Shown piece by piece: positions 13,601 through 27,011 of a DNA stretch of 64,000 bases. The position numbers and the translations under genes are program-made. This DNA is from Cardinalis cardinalis. Taxonomy: Eukaryota > Chordata > Aves > Passeriformes > Cardinalidae. The notes beneath the pieces are model-generated. The model ran no database searches. It worked only from the letters and a program-made list of their open reading frames with translations, and was not told where the DNA came from. The DNA is taken from contig JACDOX010000027.1 in NCBI GenBank assembly GCA_014549065.1, forward strand, positions 6,339,257 through 6,403,256, in the 5' to 3' direction. Position 1 is the stretch's first letter. Each line of letters opens with the position of its first letter.

Positions 13601-16600
13601 TGACCCACTTTCAGCCTGGCACAGTTCCAGAGAGCGAGCCAGATGTGAGAGGAAAAGGCACCTCCCACCCATCAATACATTTGCAATTAAGACCCTGGAG
13701 AAGGACCATATTTATGTTTAAGCACAGATTTCATGGGACAAGGACTGAGCAAGGGACAAGGGCAGGCACAGACTNGCAAGCAAGCCCCTAGTGAGGAAAT
13801 GCTCTAAACTGGCTGCCAGCTTGGTGTNTGAGGGCAGCAATCGTGTTAGGAAGAGCAAAGAGTGGAGCCCATGCTGGCCCAGGGCCATGCTGCCCTGCAG
13901 CACATGGGTCTGCCACTGCAGCTGCTCCCTGTGTCAGCACTGACCTCCTCTGCTGCTGTCTTCTCGCTTGAAGAGGACAGAGATTGCTTCCTGCTCCTGC
14001 TGTGATTTCAAAACATTTGCTGCAAAGGTTGTAGCTGAGCACNGAACACGCACAGAACTGATGGAGTAGGGAAATGGGGGCAGTCACTGGAAGTGCCACT
14101 GAAAAAGTTTTTTAAGAAGTTGCCTTATTCTCCTTCATTCTTACATTTTTAAGTCCCCTCAATTGCCATTGCACTCAAGAAGGTCTCCATGCCCACTAAA
14201 TAGCAGATTGCCCTCTGTGTCATAATGCATTTAGTACCTCAAAACTCTCCTCTAGCGCCAGCTCAGAAAAAGAATACCGTCATCCCCCTCAAATCACTGC
14301 TCTCTCTGCTGCAAATAGTACTATAAGATCAAGGAGCCTGTGGGCTCTGGTCTTTTGCAGGCAAGATAGGTTGGAAGCAGAAGGTCTTAAAATACCCAGG
14401 ATCTGGATTAACACAGCAGGAGCCCCACACCCCAACACTCAGGGGCCAAGCNCTGAACTGCAGCATCCATACCCAAACATGGGCCAGCATTAATGCTGCT
14501 TGTGCACTGGGTNCAGACAAGTATGAATTGTTTTATTAAAGCTTCAATCACGTGATTTTAAAGCTCTGAAGTCATTAAGAATTTTACAATGCAATGAAAA
14601 CATGTTCTTTCCCCTCTGCTTTTTAATTCATCAACTGTGAGTTCTTATCCATGTGTATATCACAGATAAATCATTCAGTTAGAACTAGATAATGACAAAG
14701 GCCAAAACATCATTTAAAATTAGCATCTTAGTATTAATCCTGTACTTGGAATCACAAAATANAAGCAAAACATTTCCATAAATGCATCTGAATGATTTAC
14801 AAAGCAGCTGAAAGATCCTGGTGTTTGGTCAAAAGCAGCTCACAGCCCATTAGCCTTTTTCTTTTTCTAATCATCCTTCCTGTTAGTGCAGCTACTAAGG
14901 GGGGGGGTCTCAGGATTGGCAGGCAGATGCACAGTCACTTAACACAAGTTAAATCTCACCCACTGGCACCTGCAAGTCCTCTCCACGAGACCCTGCAGTC
15001 CCTTCTCAGCCTCATCCAGGTGGTTTGGCTAGAAGACTGCACAANTGGTTTGCTAAAGCAAGACACCATAATGTACAGCAAGCATCTGCAGCAGGTGTCT
15101 GCAGTGACACCTAAGCATGACCCTGCAGAGAACTGTCACATGAGCCTTCTGGGGCATTGTTTGTGCCCTCCACACCTGCCCCAAAACCCGTTACACAAAT
15201 CAGAGCCAGCATGGGGCAGGGGTTAAAAGCTTCCTGCTTCTTGAGCACTGGCGTGTGCTCTCATTAGTGTGCCTCATTTGCAGAATGGAAAAAAAAAAAA
15301 AAAGGAAGAAGTAGTGATTTTCTGTAAAAACAAAAAGGAAAAGATCCTTCCTTTCACCACCACCAGCAAAAATGGAGGGAAACCAGGAGAGAAGTTATTT
15401 TTCNAAAATAAATGAGAGCAGAAATAGATGCAAAGGGCTGGCTAGAAAGAGGCAGGAAACAAGCCAAAGCCAAGCTGACACAAACAAAAGCAAACAGCCA
15501 AGAACAAGTGTGCCCAGGCACAGACTGAGGCACAGGAGACCCTAAAAAGAGCTCTTTTCTATCCTCTGTTCCTCTCGAGCGCTGTGGACAGTGGCTCTGA
15601 GTAGGTGTCAGACTCCAGACTCGGTGTCTCCTCATCCCACCCAGCAGCTCCTCCCAGCCACCCTTTGGAGGCCCAGGCTGGGCAGGGCAGCATCTCCCCG
15701 GCCTTGGAGCTGAGACCTGCTCAGTGCAAGCTCCAAAAAACAAACACGCCTCTTCAGAAGGCTTGAGGCCTCCTGTCTGTCAGCTCACAGCCTGCAAAGC
15801 CCAGCCTAACCTGAGGTAATGGCAGACAGCAAACCAAAAGGGCACTGAGCTCNTTCCGTGCCGTGGAGGGATCTGAAAGCAGCATTATTTAACTGAGCCT
15901 CCTAACAAAAGGCACGTTGTTCCTCTGGATGACTTCTTCTAGGAAAAGCATGTGTGTGAATGTGGGAAACTCAGACTGGCATGGCAGTGAAGGTCAAAGC
16001 TTAGTCAATTTTTCCTCAAAACAGGAATTCAACACTTCATGGCTTTAAAAAAAACCCTAACCACCCCCCTTTGAATCACTCAAGTTTCACTCTCTGTCCA
16101 AAACTAGGTAAGCATAATTTGTTCAGTCCTTAAATTTTTTTTAATCTCCAGAGTTTTGTGTGGGTCTGGACCCAAACCATAAGGGACCAGTCTCTGCTGC
16201 TGACTTTCCACCATGTCCCTAATGAATGATGTAGCCACTAATGGTCTCCTGCACTGCCTCAGGGTGACAACTCCCATCCTACACCATTCCTCCCCATTTC
16301 TTATCTCCTGCTTTAGCAGGATCACTGCAGGTGGGAAGAATTTGCTGGTTTTAACCTTATTAATGATCAATTGATATTTTCCTGTGAGTGCTAATCAGCC
16401 AGCTTTGTCCACACCAAGGAGGATGTGCCACTGTGCTCCCAAGCCCCTATAAGGCAGGTATGCATCCTACAGGAAAGGATGGTGGAAAATGGAACAGGCA
16501 GAGGCTTTCTCAGCATTAAAGTATTATGGTACAGGATTACATTAAGTCATGACAGGAATTAAGATTCTTGCAACAAACCCATGATTAAAACAGTTTTAAT

Positions 16601-19600
16601 TTAACAAGGGCTAATGCATACAAATATTTAAGTATTTGAGTATCCCCTTCTAGTACTAAAACTCCCAAGTATCCATCAGTCATGGAACCTTGGTTAACAC
16701 TGAAAAATGCCAAGATGAAGCAAATTCCTCAGGGAGTCACAGACAGAAATTCTATGCATAGGCATAANAGTAACTTGTTCCCATTACAGTTGGAGTTTGA
16801 ACGTTACTTTTGCAGTTCAGATGCTGTGGTGTTTGTAAAGACACAGCTGGGCATGTGGTTTAACCCTTTTCTGAAAAGCTAATTTTTTTATTAATATTTA
16901 TTTGCTCTGTTGGTGGTTGCTGCAAAGAGATTTGCAATGATCATTTGCTTATGGAAAAAACTTAAAGGCGTAAGACATTCTATCAATCACATTAACCCTT
17001 GCCCAGCCAGAGGCAATGGTACATGTTTGTACCAGGTTTGACAAAATCTAATGGTAACAAGGTGCTCTAGGAAAAGTCCAGCTCTGTCTTGCAGGCCCAC
17101 CTGAAGATAACTCTCTTCATTTAGGTTGATGAGCTTTGTTAATTTATGCTATTTGTATCTTGTGCATATTTTTTAAAAAATAACAAGAAGAGAGCAACCA
17201 NAGGATTTTGGGGGTTCTCTTCCCTCAAACATGTTGGCTCTCAGGCTCAGGGGCCACCATGCTCCAAAGGGCAGCACAATGGCAGATCTCTGGTGGGATC
17301 TGAGGGGGTCAGCTCCAGCCNGCAGCATGCAGATACACAGGAGGAGCCCAAGGGCACAGACAAGTAAGAAGCTCAATGAAATGGATAATCCATCCTCATC
17401 CAAGCCCCTGCTGGCTGTTTTCAGCAGGGTGCCAGCACACATTGACCATTTCTGCTTGGACTTAGAGCCCACAGCCAGTGGTCAATTCATTTTTATGCAA
17501 TCCTCCTTTTTTTATACCACAACACTGCTGGACAACCCTTACAATGAAAAAAAGTCTCTAAGGCTTCTCCAAATGCAGAGTTTGGCATTAACCCCCCCAA
17601 GAGATTCAATTTGTAAGCAGACACCTCATCATGCTCTTGNGGTCACTGTCTGGTTTTTGTGAATTTTGTCCCTGAAAAGCACAACCTCCTTTGTCCAAAN
17701 AACTGGAAGAAGGAGGAACATAATAAAAATAGCTGAAAGACCCTCTGCCTTGGAGGTAACTCCATCCTCCTCTGGGTACAGACCACCAGCTGCTGCCCCA
17801 CAGCTGTCAAATGCCAGGCCAAATGGGGCAGCTCACGCTTCCCTTGTCTTNGGGAACACCAACGTGACACAGATCCTGCCAGGCACCTCCCTCTGCAGGG
17901 CACTGGGCCAGGGGAGGCTGGTTGTTGGCACAGAGCAGCCCCTGAGCCCACTTCCCCAAGGCNAGCCTTCCACATCCGTGTTTCTAGTATTTCCTAAGCC
18001 TCAGGAGTCCAGGAAATCCCAATCACTAACCAATCTCTCATTATCTTAAAACCAAAAATCCCGTTAATGGCTTTACCTCATACTCTGCAGCTCTGGAAAC
18101 TTGCCCAGCTTCTTCTTGAGTTACTTACTTCAGCTGATGATCTTGGCAGGTTTTTCCCCCAGATCTTGGCTACTGTTCCTTGGTGAAACTGTGCCTAACT
18201 CTCTTGTTTTGTGGTTGTCTGTNCTCAGGCTTGACTCCACGGGACATTCATTCCTGCAGCCCTTCACAGACTAAAAGCTGAGCAGGCAATTAATCAGGGC
18301 ACTGCGTGGAGGCTCCCAGGCACCTACAATCAATTAACCACTTCACCATGTGTTCATTAGTTAAGAAAATGTTTCCATGCATACACATGTGATAAAATCA
18401 CTGTGAGTGGTTAAACCTGCTTTCCATAGCCTAATTTAAAAACTAAGCTTTAATGCAGTGGTTCTCCCATGGCAAGGCTGAAAGGTGCAGCCCTCGCTCC
18501 TGTGACTCCTTTAATAAAGTTTAATGAAGTTCCCATTTACAAGTACCTCTTGTGCCATTATCTGGCATGAGGTGCATGAGACAAAACCCTTCAGAGCCAG
18601 CACCTTTATTAAAAACATTGTTAGGGTTTCATTTGGGGCTCTTTTGAAGGTCAGTGGGATTTAATGACCCTCCTTGCTTTCAACACTGAAAGCTGAGCAG
18701 GGGCCGTGCAAAGCTGAGGCCCAGCCATGGACAACTGGTGGAAGAAAACAGCTCCAAGTGTCAAGGCGAGACACCATCCATCCAGAAATCAGACAGGGGT
18801 GTAAGATGGGGTCTAAATTCCCCAAAGACATGCATTTGCACCAGACAAAACATAATGGGCTCCTGTAGCTGTCTTGCGTGTTTGGGTTCAGTTCAACCAT
18901 CTCTTATTAAGTGACACTTTTGGGAAGCTGCGTCCAGTCAAAGTACCCTGTGATTCCCCCTTGGGGTGTATCCATGGAGAGGTTTCAGCCAGGTTCAGGA
19001 CTAACCCCATCAGTGNCTGTCGCTTCCTCAGCTGCATTTTAAGCCCAACTGCTCAAACAGAGCACTGGAATGGTGTTTTCAAGAGTCATGGACANCCCAG
19101 GGGGTGCTCACGTCAGCTGCCACCATCCCCAGTGCAAAACCCACTGGCACTGGTGACAAGGACATTAGAGACTGAGCTGTATCTCCTAAAGGAAAGAACT
19201 AGGATTTCTTTATCCCTCCTAAGACAAAACAGAAACTATTATCTCTGATAATGTGAGTGAATTTTGCCTGCAGACTGGTTCTTTACCCTTCCACGTGTAT
19301 CCACAGAAGACCATTGCCCCATTGAGCCAGGTGGGTTGAAGGACTCGGAATTCTCTTGGCCACCCCTCCCAGGCAGCCACTGTCTCTTCTTTGTCCTGGG
19401 TTAACAGCACAAACAAATCTGGGAGTCGTGCTCGGCGCACGCCAGCTGCTGCATAATGACGCACGGACAAAGGCAAGCCGTGTTCCCAGGGCTGGCATCT
19501 CCAGCAGAACAGTCTCCTCTTTGTGGCTTCAAAGAGCCCCGCACTATTTACAGCACTTCAGTTTCTGTTCTTCAGCAGTTTCATGTTCATTGGAAAAAAA

Positions 19601-20006
19601 CTTTCTAATTTTGTAATGCCGCACAAAAAGCACAGACGGGATGGATTTGTCAGCTGTTCCTGAGTGTAAAAAAATAGTAATTTTACCACCAAGTCTTCCT
19701 TCACCAGACTCTTTCCACCCCTTCCCCAATACTCTCTCCCACCAAGCGCTTTCTCAGCTTCTGCCTTTGCAGGTGGACAAGTACCTCACCTCTGGCAAAG
19801 CACTTCATCGAGGCAATGGAAACACTGCAAAGGAATGCACAGGGCAGGACTCACAGAAAGTCATTTTACATTNCTGAGCTTGGAAAAGGCTGTGAAGCCT
19901 CATTAGCAGATTAATAGATCTGGGAGCTCCTGACCTTCTGCGAAGCTTGTGGGAGGCATTAGTTCGTATTTATGGTGAATGCAAGAAGGGGCTGTGTGTA
20001 ATTTGC
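10626..20006. other. Intergenic DNA, no gene recognised
   Basis: The open frames here are short, interrupted and not similar to anything I know. Simple features are an A12 run at 12049-12060, a G8 run at about 14899-14907, an A-rich run at 15287-15303, and a 9-bp perfect inverted repeat at 11206-11228. Confidence 0.6.
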
Positions 20007-20198
20007 AGCATAGAACCCCAGAACATTTTGGGTAGAAGACACCATGGCACACCTGCCACTACATCAGGTTGCTCAGAGCCCCATCCTGGCCTTGAACACT
20101 GCCAGGAATGGGGCATCCACAGCTTCTCTGGGCAACCTGTACCAGTGCCTTACCAGCCTCATAGTGAAGACTTCCTGTTATGTGATCTAAATCAAGAA
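20007..20198 (-). mobile_element. CR1 LINE, short 3' end fragment
   Basis: The plus strand begins CATAGAACCCCAGAACATTT and carries GCCTTGAACACTGCCAGGAA and GGGGCATCCACAGCTTCTCT, the reverse complement of the CR1 3' untranslated end. It is diverged and 5'-truncated, about 190 bp long. Confidence 0.85.
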
Positions 20199-21450
20199 TC
20201 CAAAATTAGTGTCTCATGATTGGGGAATATTTGAGGGTAAGGTGAGAATTAGGTCATAACACTGTGGAAGAGCTACAAAGGGGCTACAGAAATAGCTGGA
20301 AATATCTGTAGTATTGCCATTGCTTACCATGGACCTACATACCTGTCACAACATCTGCTTGAGAAACCTAAAGTGAAATCAAAGGCTTATTTGAAGTCNG
20401 GAATTATTTACTGTCCAGTTCCTTAAATGTCATGCTAAAAGAGAGCAAACTGAGAAGTTCCTACTGTTTCAGAAAGAAACTTGTCTAGATAGTGAACACC
20501 AACAAAGAACACCTGGCAAAGTCAGAGCCACCACGCTTCAGTTGATTATATCTGAAGAAACACTTTTCTTTTTCCACTTCTGAACTCAATCTTATTTATT
20601 TTGGAGCATTCACNTTTTATTCAGAGTTCTGCTTTGAGATCACATTAGGTGAAATTTCCCCCTTCTTTTTAAGTGAAGCTTCCAGCACTTCTGGTTTCAG
20701 AAAAAGTTTAAAAATATGATACAAGTCAAGCAAAGGATTAAAATGCTGTAATACTTTCTGATGTCTGGCCTGAAATCAGGTTTGAGACAGTTTGGAGNCT
20801 CCTTGATGTGTTTTGAATACTTGTCATAGCTTTAGCTTTAGCTTCCTAAAATGTTCTTGTCTCAGCAAGGCAGACAAAAATGTGGATGACTGTTTGACCT
20901 GAGCAGATCAGATACACCGTCCTGAAAGAGAACATGGCTTTTGGCTCGGTGTGAGTGTCCTCAGCAGTTTGCTATTTGACCTTTCTTCACAAACAGCACT
21001 TCAGCAGCGGGACTGGGAGCTACTCCCTGGGCAATTCTTTGAGCCACTCTGTCACTGTTAAATATTTAAATGTCCTTTTCAAATGCTCTCCAGATTTCAT
21101 AATATTCACCATCAAGTGTTCGCACTTTCTTTGCTGGGCACATCCTCAAAGGCTCCTGGTTGCATGAGTCTCCTTACCACGGAGGGGCAAGCCTTGGACC
21201 AACAGCTCCTAAGGTTTTCAAAGGCTTTGCTAAATCACTACAAATTGGTTCTGGCTGGAACATTTTCAAACTGGTTTCTGGCTGGGCTGNTGGGGGGTCT
21301 GAAGAGCTTTTTTTTCCTCCCTTTGTGGTGCATTGAAATCNGTGGCAGATGATGAGGGATCTGGAAAAGGTTCTAGAGCATTTCTGGTCACAAATGGAGA
21401 TGAGAAGCTTGGGCCCAAATCTGCAGGCAGCCTCCTGTTTCCAAGTCCAG

Positions 21451-21495
21451 ATTTATATTGGATTCATCATTTATATATCATTTATATTGGATTCA
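21451..21495. repeat. Short tandem duplication, 29-bp period
   Basis: The 16-base word ATTTATATTGGATTCA occurs at 21451-21466 and again at 21480-21495, giving about 1.5 copies of a 29-bp unit. Confidence 0.75.
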
Positions 21496-22175
21496 GAGGT
21501 TTTAAGACAATGTCAGCTTTCACCAGAGGTCATTTGGGATCCTGGGGTAAAAGAACAAGCATCTGGTGTCCAAGGTTAACATGGTATTCAGGCAGAAGCA
21601 CAGGTCCTTGGAGAGTGAGCATCAGAAGATAAAAATGAGGGGACACAGCATGGAAAGCTCAGCAAAGGCAGCAAGATATGCCATAAATTAATAATCAGAT
21701 CAACTATCTAGAAAAACAATTAAATTAGATGCAATTACTTAAAGCAAACAAGCATGCAGAAGCAAGGATAGCAAAAGAAGCTTCAGTGTTGGATTCCCTC
21801 TATGCGGTGCATTGGAGATGACCAGGTGGAGTCAGCTGGAGTCTCCTTGGAAGCCNTTCCATGCACTGGAAAGATTTTATGATCAGTTGCTGCCAATATT
21901 CAGTCACAGAGACAGGTCTCCCCCTCAGATCTTGGATACAGACCCGTGTCTCTGACCGGCCAAAGAGTCTAAGGGCTTGGAGCAGAGCACTGGAGGGATC
22001 TCTGAGGCGTATGATAAGCACAGAAAATCTGAGCAAATGCCTGTGACAGTTCCTTTTAATGCCTGAAATGAGAACTCAATACGAAGTGGAGAACTTGGAT
22101 GTGGCCTGCAGGGATCTCTGCAACTTGGCCCATACACACTGAATGGGAGAAGAATTTGGCCCAGGACACACAGAC

Positions 22176-22300
22176 CCACTTCTCAAAGTCAACCTATGTT
22201 TGAAAGAAAGAAAGAAACCCAAAAAAGAAGGAAAGAAACCCAAAACACAAATCCACTTCTCAAAGTCAACCTATGTTTGAAAGAAAGAAAGAAACCCAAA
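22176..22300. repeat. Direct repeat, 77-bp period, purine-rich
   Basis: A 48-base block starting CCACTTCTCAAAGTCAACC occurs at 22176-22223 and again at 22253-22300, identical as read by eye. The DNA between them is a GAAA/CCC-rich extension of the block. It looks like a recent tandem duplication. Confidence 0.85.
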
Positions 22301-25300
22301 GCAGGCTCCAAAGGGAATCACAGCTGTGGACTGCACCAAAGAGGGTGGAGGCAAACCTCCAGTGAATCACAGTCTTCTGGAAGAGTGATGCATGCTTGCA
22401 AGGAATCTTTATTTTGGGCAAAGTCAGTCAATCCTGAGTCATGCCANAGCAATGCCACTCAGATGATCAGGCAGGGAGAAATATCCACATTGCCCTTCCC
22501 AAGCAGAGCAGGTGTCAAATGCCANGCAGGGGAGTGACAATGTCCGTCTGCAGCCCTGGTCCCTTTCAGAGAGCCCTCCTGTACAACATCCTTCCTCCCC
22601 TCTGAATCCTAAAACCCAAAAGNGGACGGGAGAGAGGCCTGGAGCTCAAAGAGGATCAGTTCATCCCCCTGGGAGGGATGTGGTTGCCCCCTGCAGCGAG
22701 TCAGGGGCCGGGAGGGCACCCAAGTTGCCCCACCCCTGTTCCTGTGCAGCTGCCAAGGCCGATCCCTCCAGCCACAGAGGAGCCTGCCAGCCCTGGCTGG
22801 GAGCAGNAGGAACTCCCCAGGGGCAGGGAGGAGAGAGGGGGGTGCCGGGGGCAGCAAGGGGGAGCACGGGAGGCAGGAGAGGAGGAAATGAATTGAGGGC
22901 AGAGAGGATGTCTCCAAAGAAAGCCAGAAAGCACCTGCACATAGTATATAAATAAACACTTTCCTGTCCCTAATTCTGACACGTGGAAAAAGGCCTTTTT
23001 TGCTGGGCATGCTGGTGCATCTGGGGGTGGATCTCAGCAGCTGCNAGAGGAGCAGGCGCTCCTCAGTGACTCCATTCCCGTCAGGAAGGAGGCAAGGAGA
23101 GACCTGCAGACATCCACCCACCACTGCTTCCCTCAGCTCCTGCACACCCAACAGCCAAAAAGCCCCAGATACTGGGGCATCCCCAAGAACAAGGCAGGAG
23201 TCCTGCCCACGCANGCCTCAAAACTCTATTTCCTTTCACTGAAACAACTTCTGCCCCGCAAGGCTGGAAGCTTTACAAAAAGCCACAAATGGGATTTACT
23301 GTTTCAGTGTGTTTCCCAAAGAGAGAACACCTGTGTGCACGTGGGAGGAAAAACCATCCGCCCAAGCTNGGGCACCCTGGAAAAGGACCCACGTCAAGCC
23401 CATTATTTCAGGCCAATGTCATTCTCCTAGAACTGGTAGGGACTTGGTTAATCTGGCTTGCAGATGGGGTCAGGCTCAGGAGCTCAGTGTCTTTAGAGCA
23501 GGCAGTAGGTCTGAGCATGAGGCTGGCAGTGAGTCAGGCAGCCAGCCCCTCATCTGCGCGGCTGAGGTTTCACAGGACAGAGTCAGCAACTTTCTCAGCT
23601 TCAGTTAAAGCACAGGGTGAGCTGAACATGAAAAAACAGCCTGAAGCCAAGCCTCTAAAAGCTGAGAATACATAATTTGATGCTAAAGTAGGTCTTGATT
23701 TCTATTGAGTTGGCTCTCTGTGCACATTCCTGCATGGGCTGCTTCACATTGCACCAGGCAGGAGCGTCACTCTGCCACTTGTTCACTGCTTGCCCTGAAG
23801 CTTGGCTCTGCAGCAGTGAGCCAACAAGCCAGGTAGATTCAGACTTGCCACGCAGAGACTTGTGTCCGTGTTTGGGTGTTGTTTGGGCAAGCTTCCATGA
23901 AAAGCAGGTTATTTTCCCCAAAGCTTTGGCAAGGAAGTAAATATGCTAAAAGGGCCAAGACACACATGGCCTATCCATCAGCTTCTCCCCTCTGGATGAA
24001 TGACATTACCACTATAATCCATCCATCTGGCACATCCGAAGATGGTTCAGGATACATTTCTGTCCGCCCTCCTCTGATGGCTCCAAATGAGGNTACCCAA
24101 GCCAGAGGGCACAAGGCTTTTGGGGGGGTTTCATTCTACCAGTCNTGCCATCTCCTGAACCTCCCTTCACCTCCTAGAGGGAGGAGGAATGGTTCNCTTC
24201 AGACAGTAGAATTTGGAGTCAACCTTCCTTTAAGCCAACAAGCTAACCCCCAAAAGGACTGGATACTGTACCAAGCAACTTCAGCAAAACNTAGAAACCA
24301 TTGCTGATACTTGCTTGTGTCTGCAGAGAGCTTGACACAGCAGAGGGTCACTGTAGGGCCCCAAAACAACAGTGGTTTTGCTCCCTTTGGGGAAAACCCA
24401 GCATCTTGGGGTCTTTTCTTCACACAGCCAAGGTGACAGAGGGGCAGCAGAGAAACACTGACCTGNTCAACACTTACACATGCACATGCCACATTAACAT
24501 ATACTTTTTTTACTATTTCTCATCTGGTTTCATGAAATTAGATGGAGGCATCACACTAGGCTCTGCATATAGGCTAGCAGATCACTCACCACATAAACTG
24601 GGGCTGTCTGGAAATCTTACATCTTTTTTTCCATTAGGAACAAGAGACTGTTGTAATTCTGGCACTGAGATGAGCTGAGGGCATCAGTTTCCATGCAAAT
24701 CCCTGTGATATCAGTCTGATTGTGAGGGAAAATAAAAGTTCAAAACCACAGGAATTGGAGAAGAGCCGGAGAATAGGGAAATGAGAGGCTGAGCCCTTAA
24801 CTGAGCAAAGCTGAGAGAAGTAATTTTTCCTGCCTTCTCCCTTTAGCATGGTCAGTGCAGCCACACATCACTACCAGGTAGTAGTGTTCCTTCCTGATAA
24901 AAAATCTGCATTTGCAAGGCTGGCAGGTCTGTCATCCTGCCCTTTGGTTCTCACAAAAGCCAGGAAAATTTATCTATCTTGAAGGTATTTATAACTTTCA
25001 AAAGATACAACAGAACTGGTCTGGCTTTAAGAAATGGTCTGTAAATTGTAGAGGAAGCATCTGAAATTATGTCAGTGATTTAACAGACACATGCTGCAAA
25101 TGCATTTTTATGTCCAGATATAAAGCAAATCATTACAGCCTGGCACCCTCCAAATCCTTCCTTGCCTTTTCCCTGCTTCTACAACTTCAGCTCTGCTACC
25201 AAATTCTTCTTTTAAGGACCAACACCACCCTACTTCAGGCCAGGCCTTTCTGTATATGCATGTCTGGGCACATCAAACCCCCAAAGGAAGGGCTTTCCTC

Positions 25301-26015
25301 GAGGAACTGGCTCAGTTCAGAGTCTGTTTCCCATTTTGAACATCATCATCACCGCCACAACTGCTCACCCCTGGATGGAAAGAGAAAAGAGGACAGAGAA
25401 ATAAGAGCTGCCTGGAAATTTTTCCATCAAAGTCTAGACACGTCATTATGGGGAAATAGTCTGCAACAGAGGCNCTCTGAAAGTGAAAATTCCTGAATAA
25501 AAAAAGTAGCTCAGAGAAGGTTTCCAGAAATGTTTGGCTGATTTTATTCTCCCTTCCTCTCATTTCATGAGGTGCTAATGATGGCATGTCACAGGATAGC
25601 ACAGAAGCTCAACTTTCTTACTGTATTTTGAATATCAGCCAATAAACAGAACCAATTTAAACCACCTTTTTTTTTTTACCATCAGGCTGTTGTTACAAGG
25701 GAGCCAAGATATATTTCAAAACAATGGTGTTATTCAAAATACATAGGGAAGTCTGCCTCATTGGTTTGGTAATGTAAAATTCCCTTTTAGTCAAAAAGAA
25801 GTCNGTTTTTTGAGAGGTCACTGGAAAAGCACAATTGGCAGATGCCGAATGGCTCCTTCTTATTTAACCACTCAGTCATGAGGACTAGGGAAGAGTGGCA
25901 GATGGTCCAGCCACCNCTGTGAGAAATGCTGGTTTTAGTCTTAAACTTGAGTCCATAGACTCATGTGAACCCTTGTGGATGGGTCCTACCAAAGAAACAC
26001 TAAAACAGATCTGAC

Positions 26016-26065
26016 ATTTTAAATATTTAACTGTTTTTAAATATTTTAAATATTTGACTGTTTTT
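26016..26065. repeat. Short tandem duplication, 27-bp period
   Basis: A 27-base unit at 26016-26042 starting ATTTTAAATATTTAACTG is followed directly by a 23-base partial copy at 26043-26065 with one substitution (AACTG to GACTG). Confidence 0.8.
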
Positions 26066-26915
26066 CAGTCCAGATTGCCCATTGTTTGGGTGCTTGTTCC
26101 TTTCCCCTCCACCCATATCCCTGATTAGGGGTAACTAAAGTAACACATACACCAGGGCCCATCCTCTGGAGTCAAACCATTTAATCACTAAGACAATTAA
26201 AAAAAAAAAGAAACATAAAAAAAACCCAACAACAACAGCTGTCAGAGTCCAATGAACTGTGTTGTGGTGCTTGCTGCTGCTCTAGCACAGCCAAGGCATG
26301 TGCAAGGCTGCAGCTGAGCCAGGCAGGGCAGGGGGACAGGAGCAGAGCCACAGCCACACTTGGCCGTGGAGAAGGGATATGATGAGGGAGCTGCTGCTGC
26401 CACTTGGTGCACAACAAGGCACTGATGATGCTGGGAAAGTCAGAGTCCATGAAGCAGTCTAAATGCTTATGCACTTTTCCTGTGGCCCCACAAACCAGNG
26501 GGATGGGGCCAGCTGGGATGCAGAAGGTTTAAAGCCTGTGGGGATGAGCAGGTTTTTCTCATTTAGCTCAGCTCTGGCTCTGCCTGCTTTCTGCCTCTGA
26601 GGTTACAGGCAAGGGGCTTTGTCTGAAGTTCTCTCACAGCTCTTTCCCAGGGAAGACCATGTGAATTTTGAGCCACAAATGATGATGAAGGAGGAAAAGA
26701 AATCTGCAACCTCTGACTGTGTCTCTCTCCTTTTGCCTTTCTGTGGATGGAGCAGCTGTCAGACAGCCTGTAATGCCCATCTTTGGGTCCAATTTGGGGA
26801 GACCACTCTTTAAGAAGGGCTTTTGTTAGGTACAAAGAGATGTAGAGGGAAGAGAACAGTTCATGGCAAGCATTTTGGGTCAAGAGGTACCTTCACAGCT
26901 GGNGGAGATGCATTT

Positions 26916-27011
26916 CAGTAATGCATTTCATCAGGGANCATGTGTTTCTTTATACCTTCNTGGTCAGTGGAAGAGTAAAGAAACACATNGTCCCTGATGA
27001 AGGCATTACTG
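26916..27011. repeat. Long imperfect inverted repeat (hairpin of about 96 bases)
   Basis: The left arm 26916-26952 starts CAGTAATGCATTTCATCAGG. The right arm 27011-26976, read in reverse complement, starts CAGTAATGCCTTCATCAGGG. The arms align over about 36 bases with one mismatch and a one-base indel, plus an N in each arm. The 23-base spacer contains a further CTTC/GAAG pair. It is not within a recognised gene. Confidence 0.85.

Noticed and set aside
15251..15290. GTGTGCCTCATTTGCAGAATGG resembles the 3' end of an ancient MIR-type SINE
   Set aside because: Only about 20 bases of loose similarity; too short to call without a profile search.
22609..23151. Overlapping open frames of up to 180 codons in a GC-rich patch
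   Set aside because: Pro/Leu/Ser-rich low complexity, interrupted by Ns, frames open on both strands at once, CpG-poor, and no recognisable domain or splice-site support.
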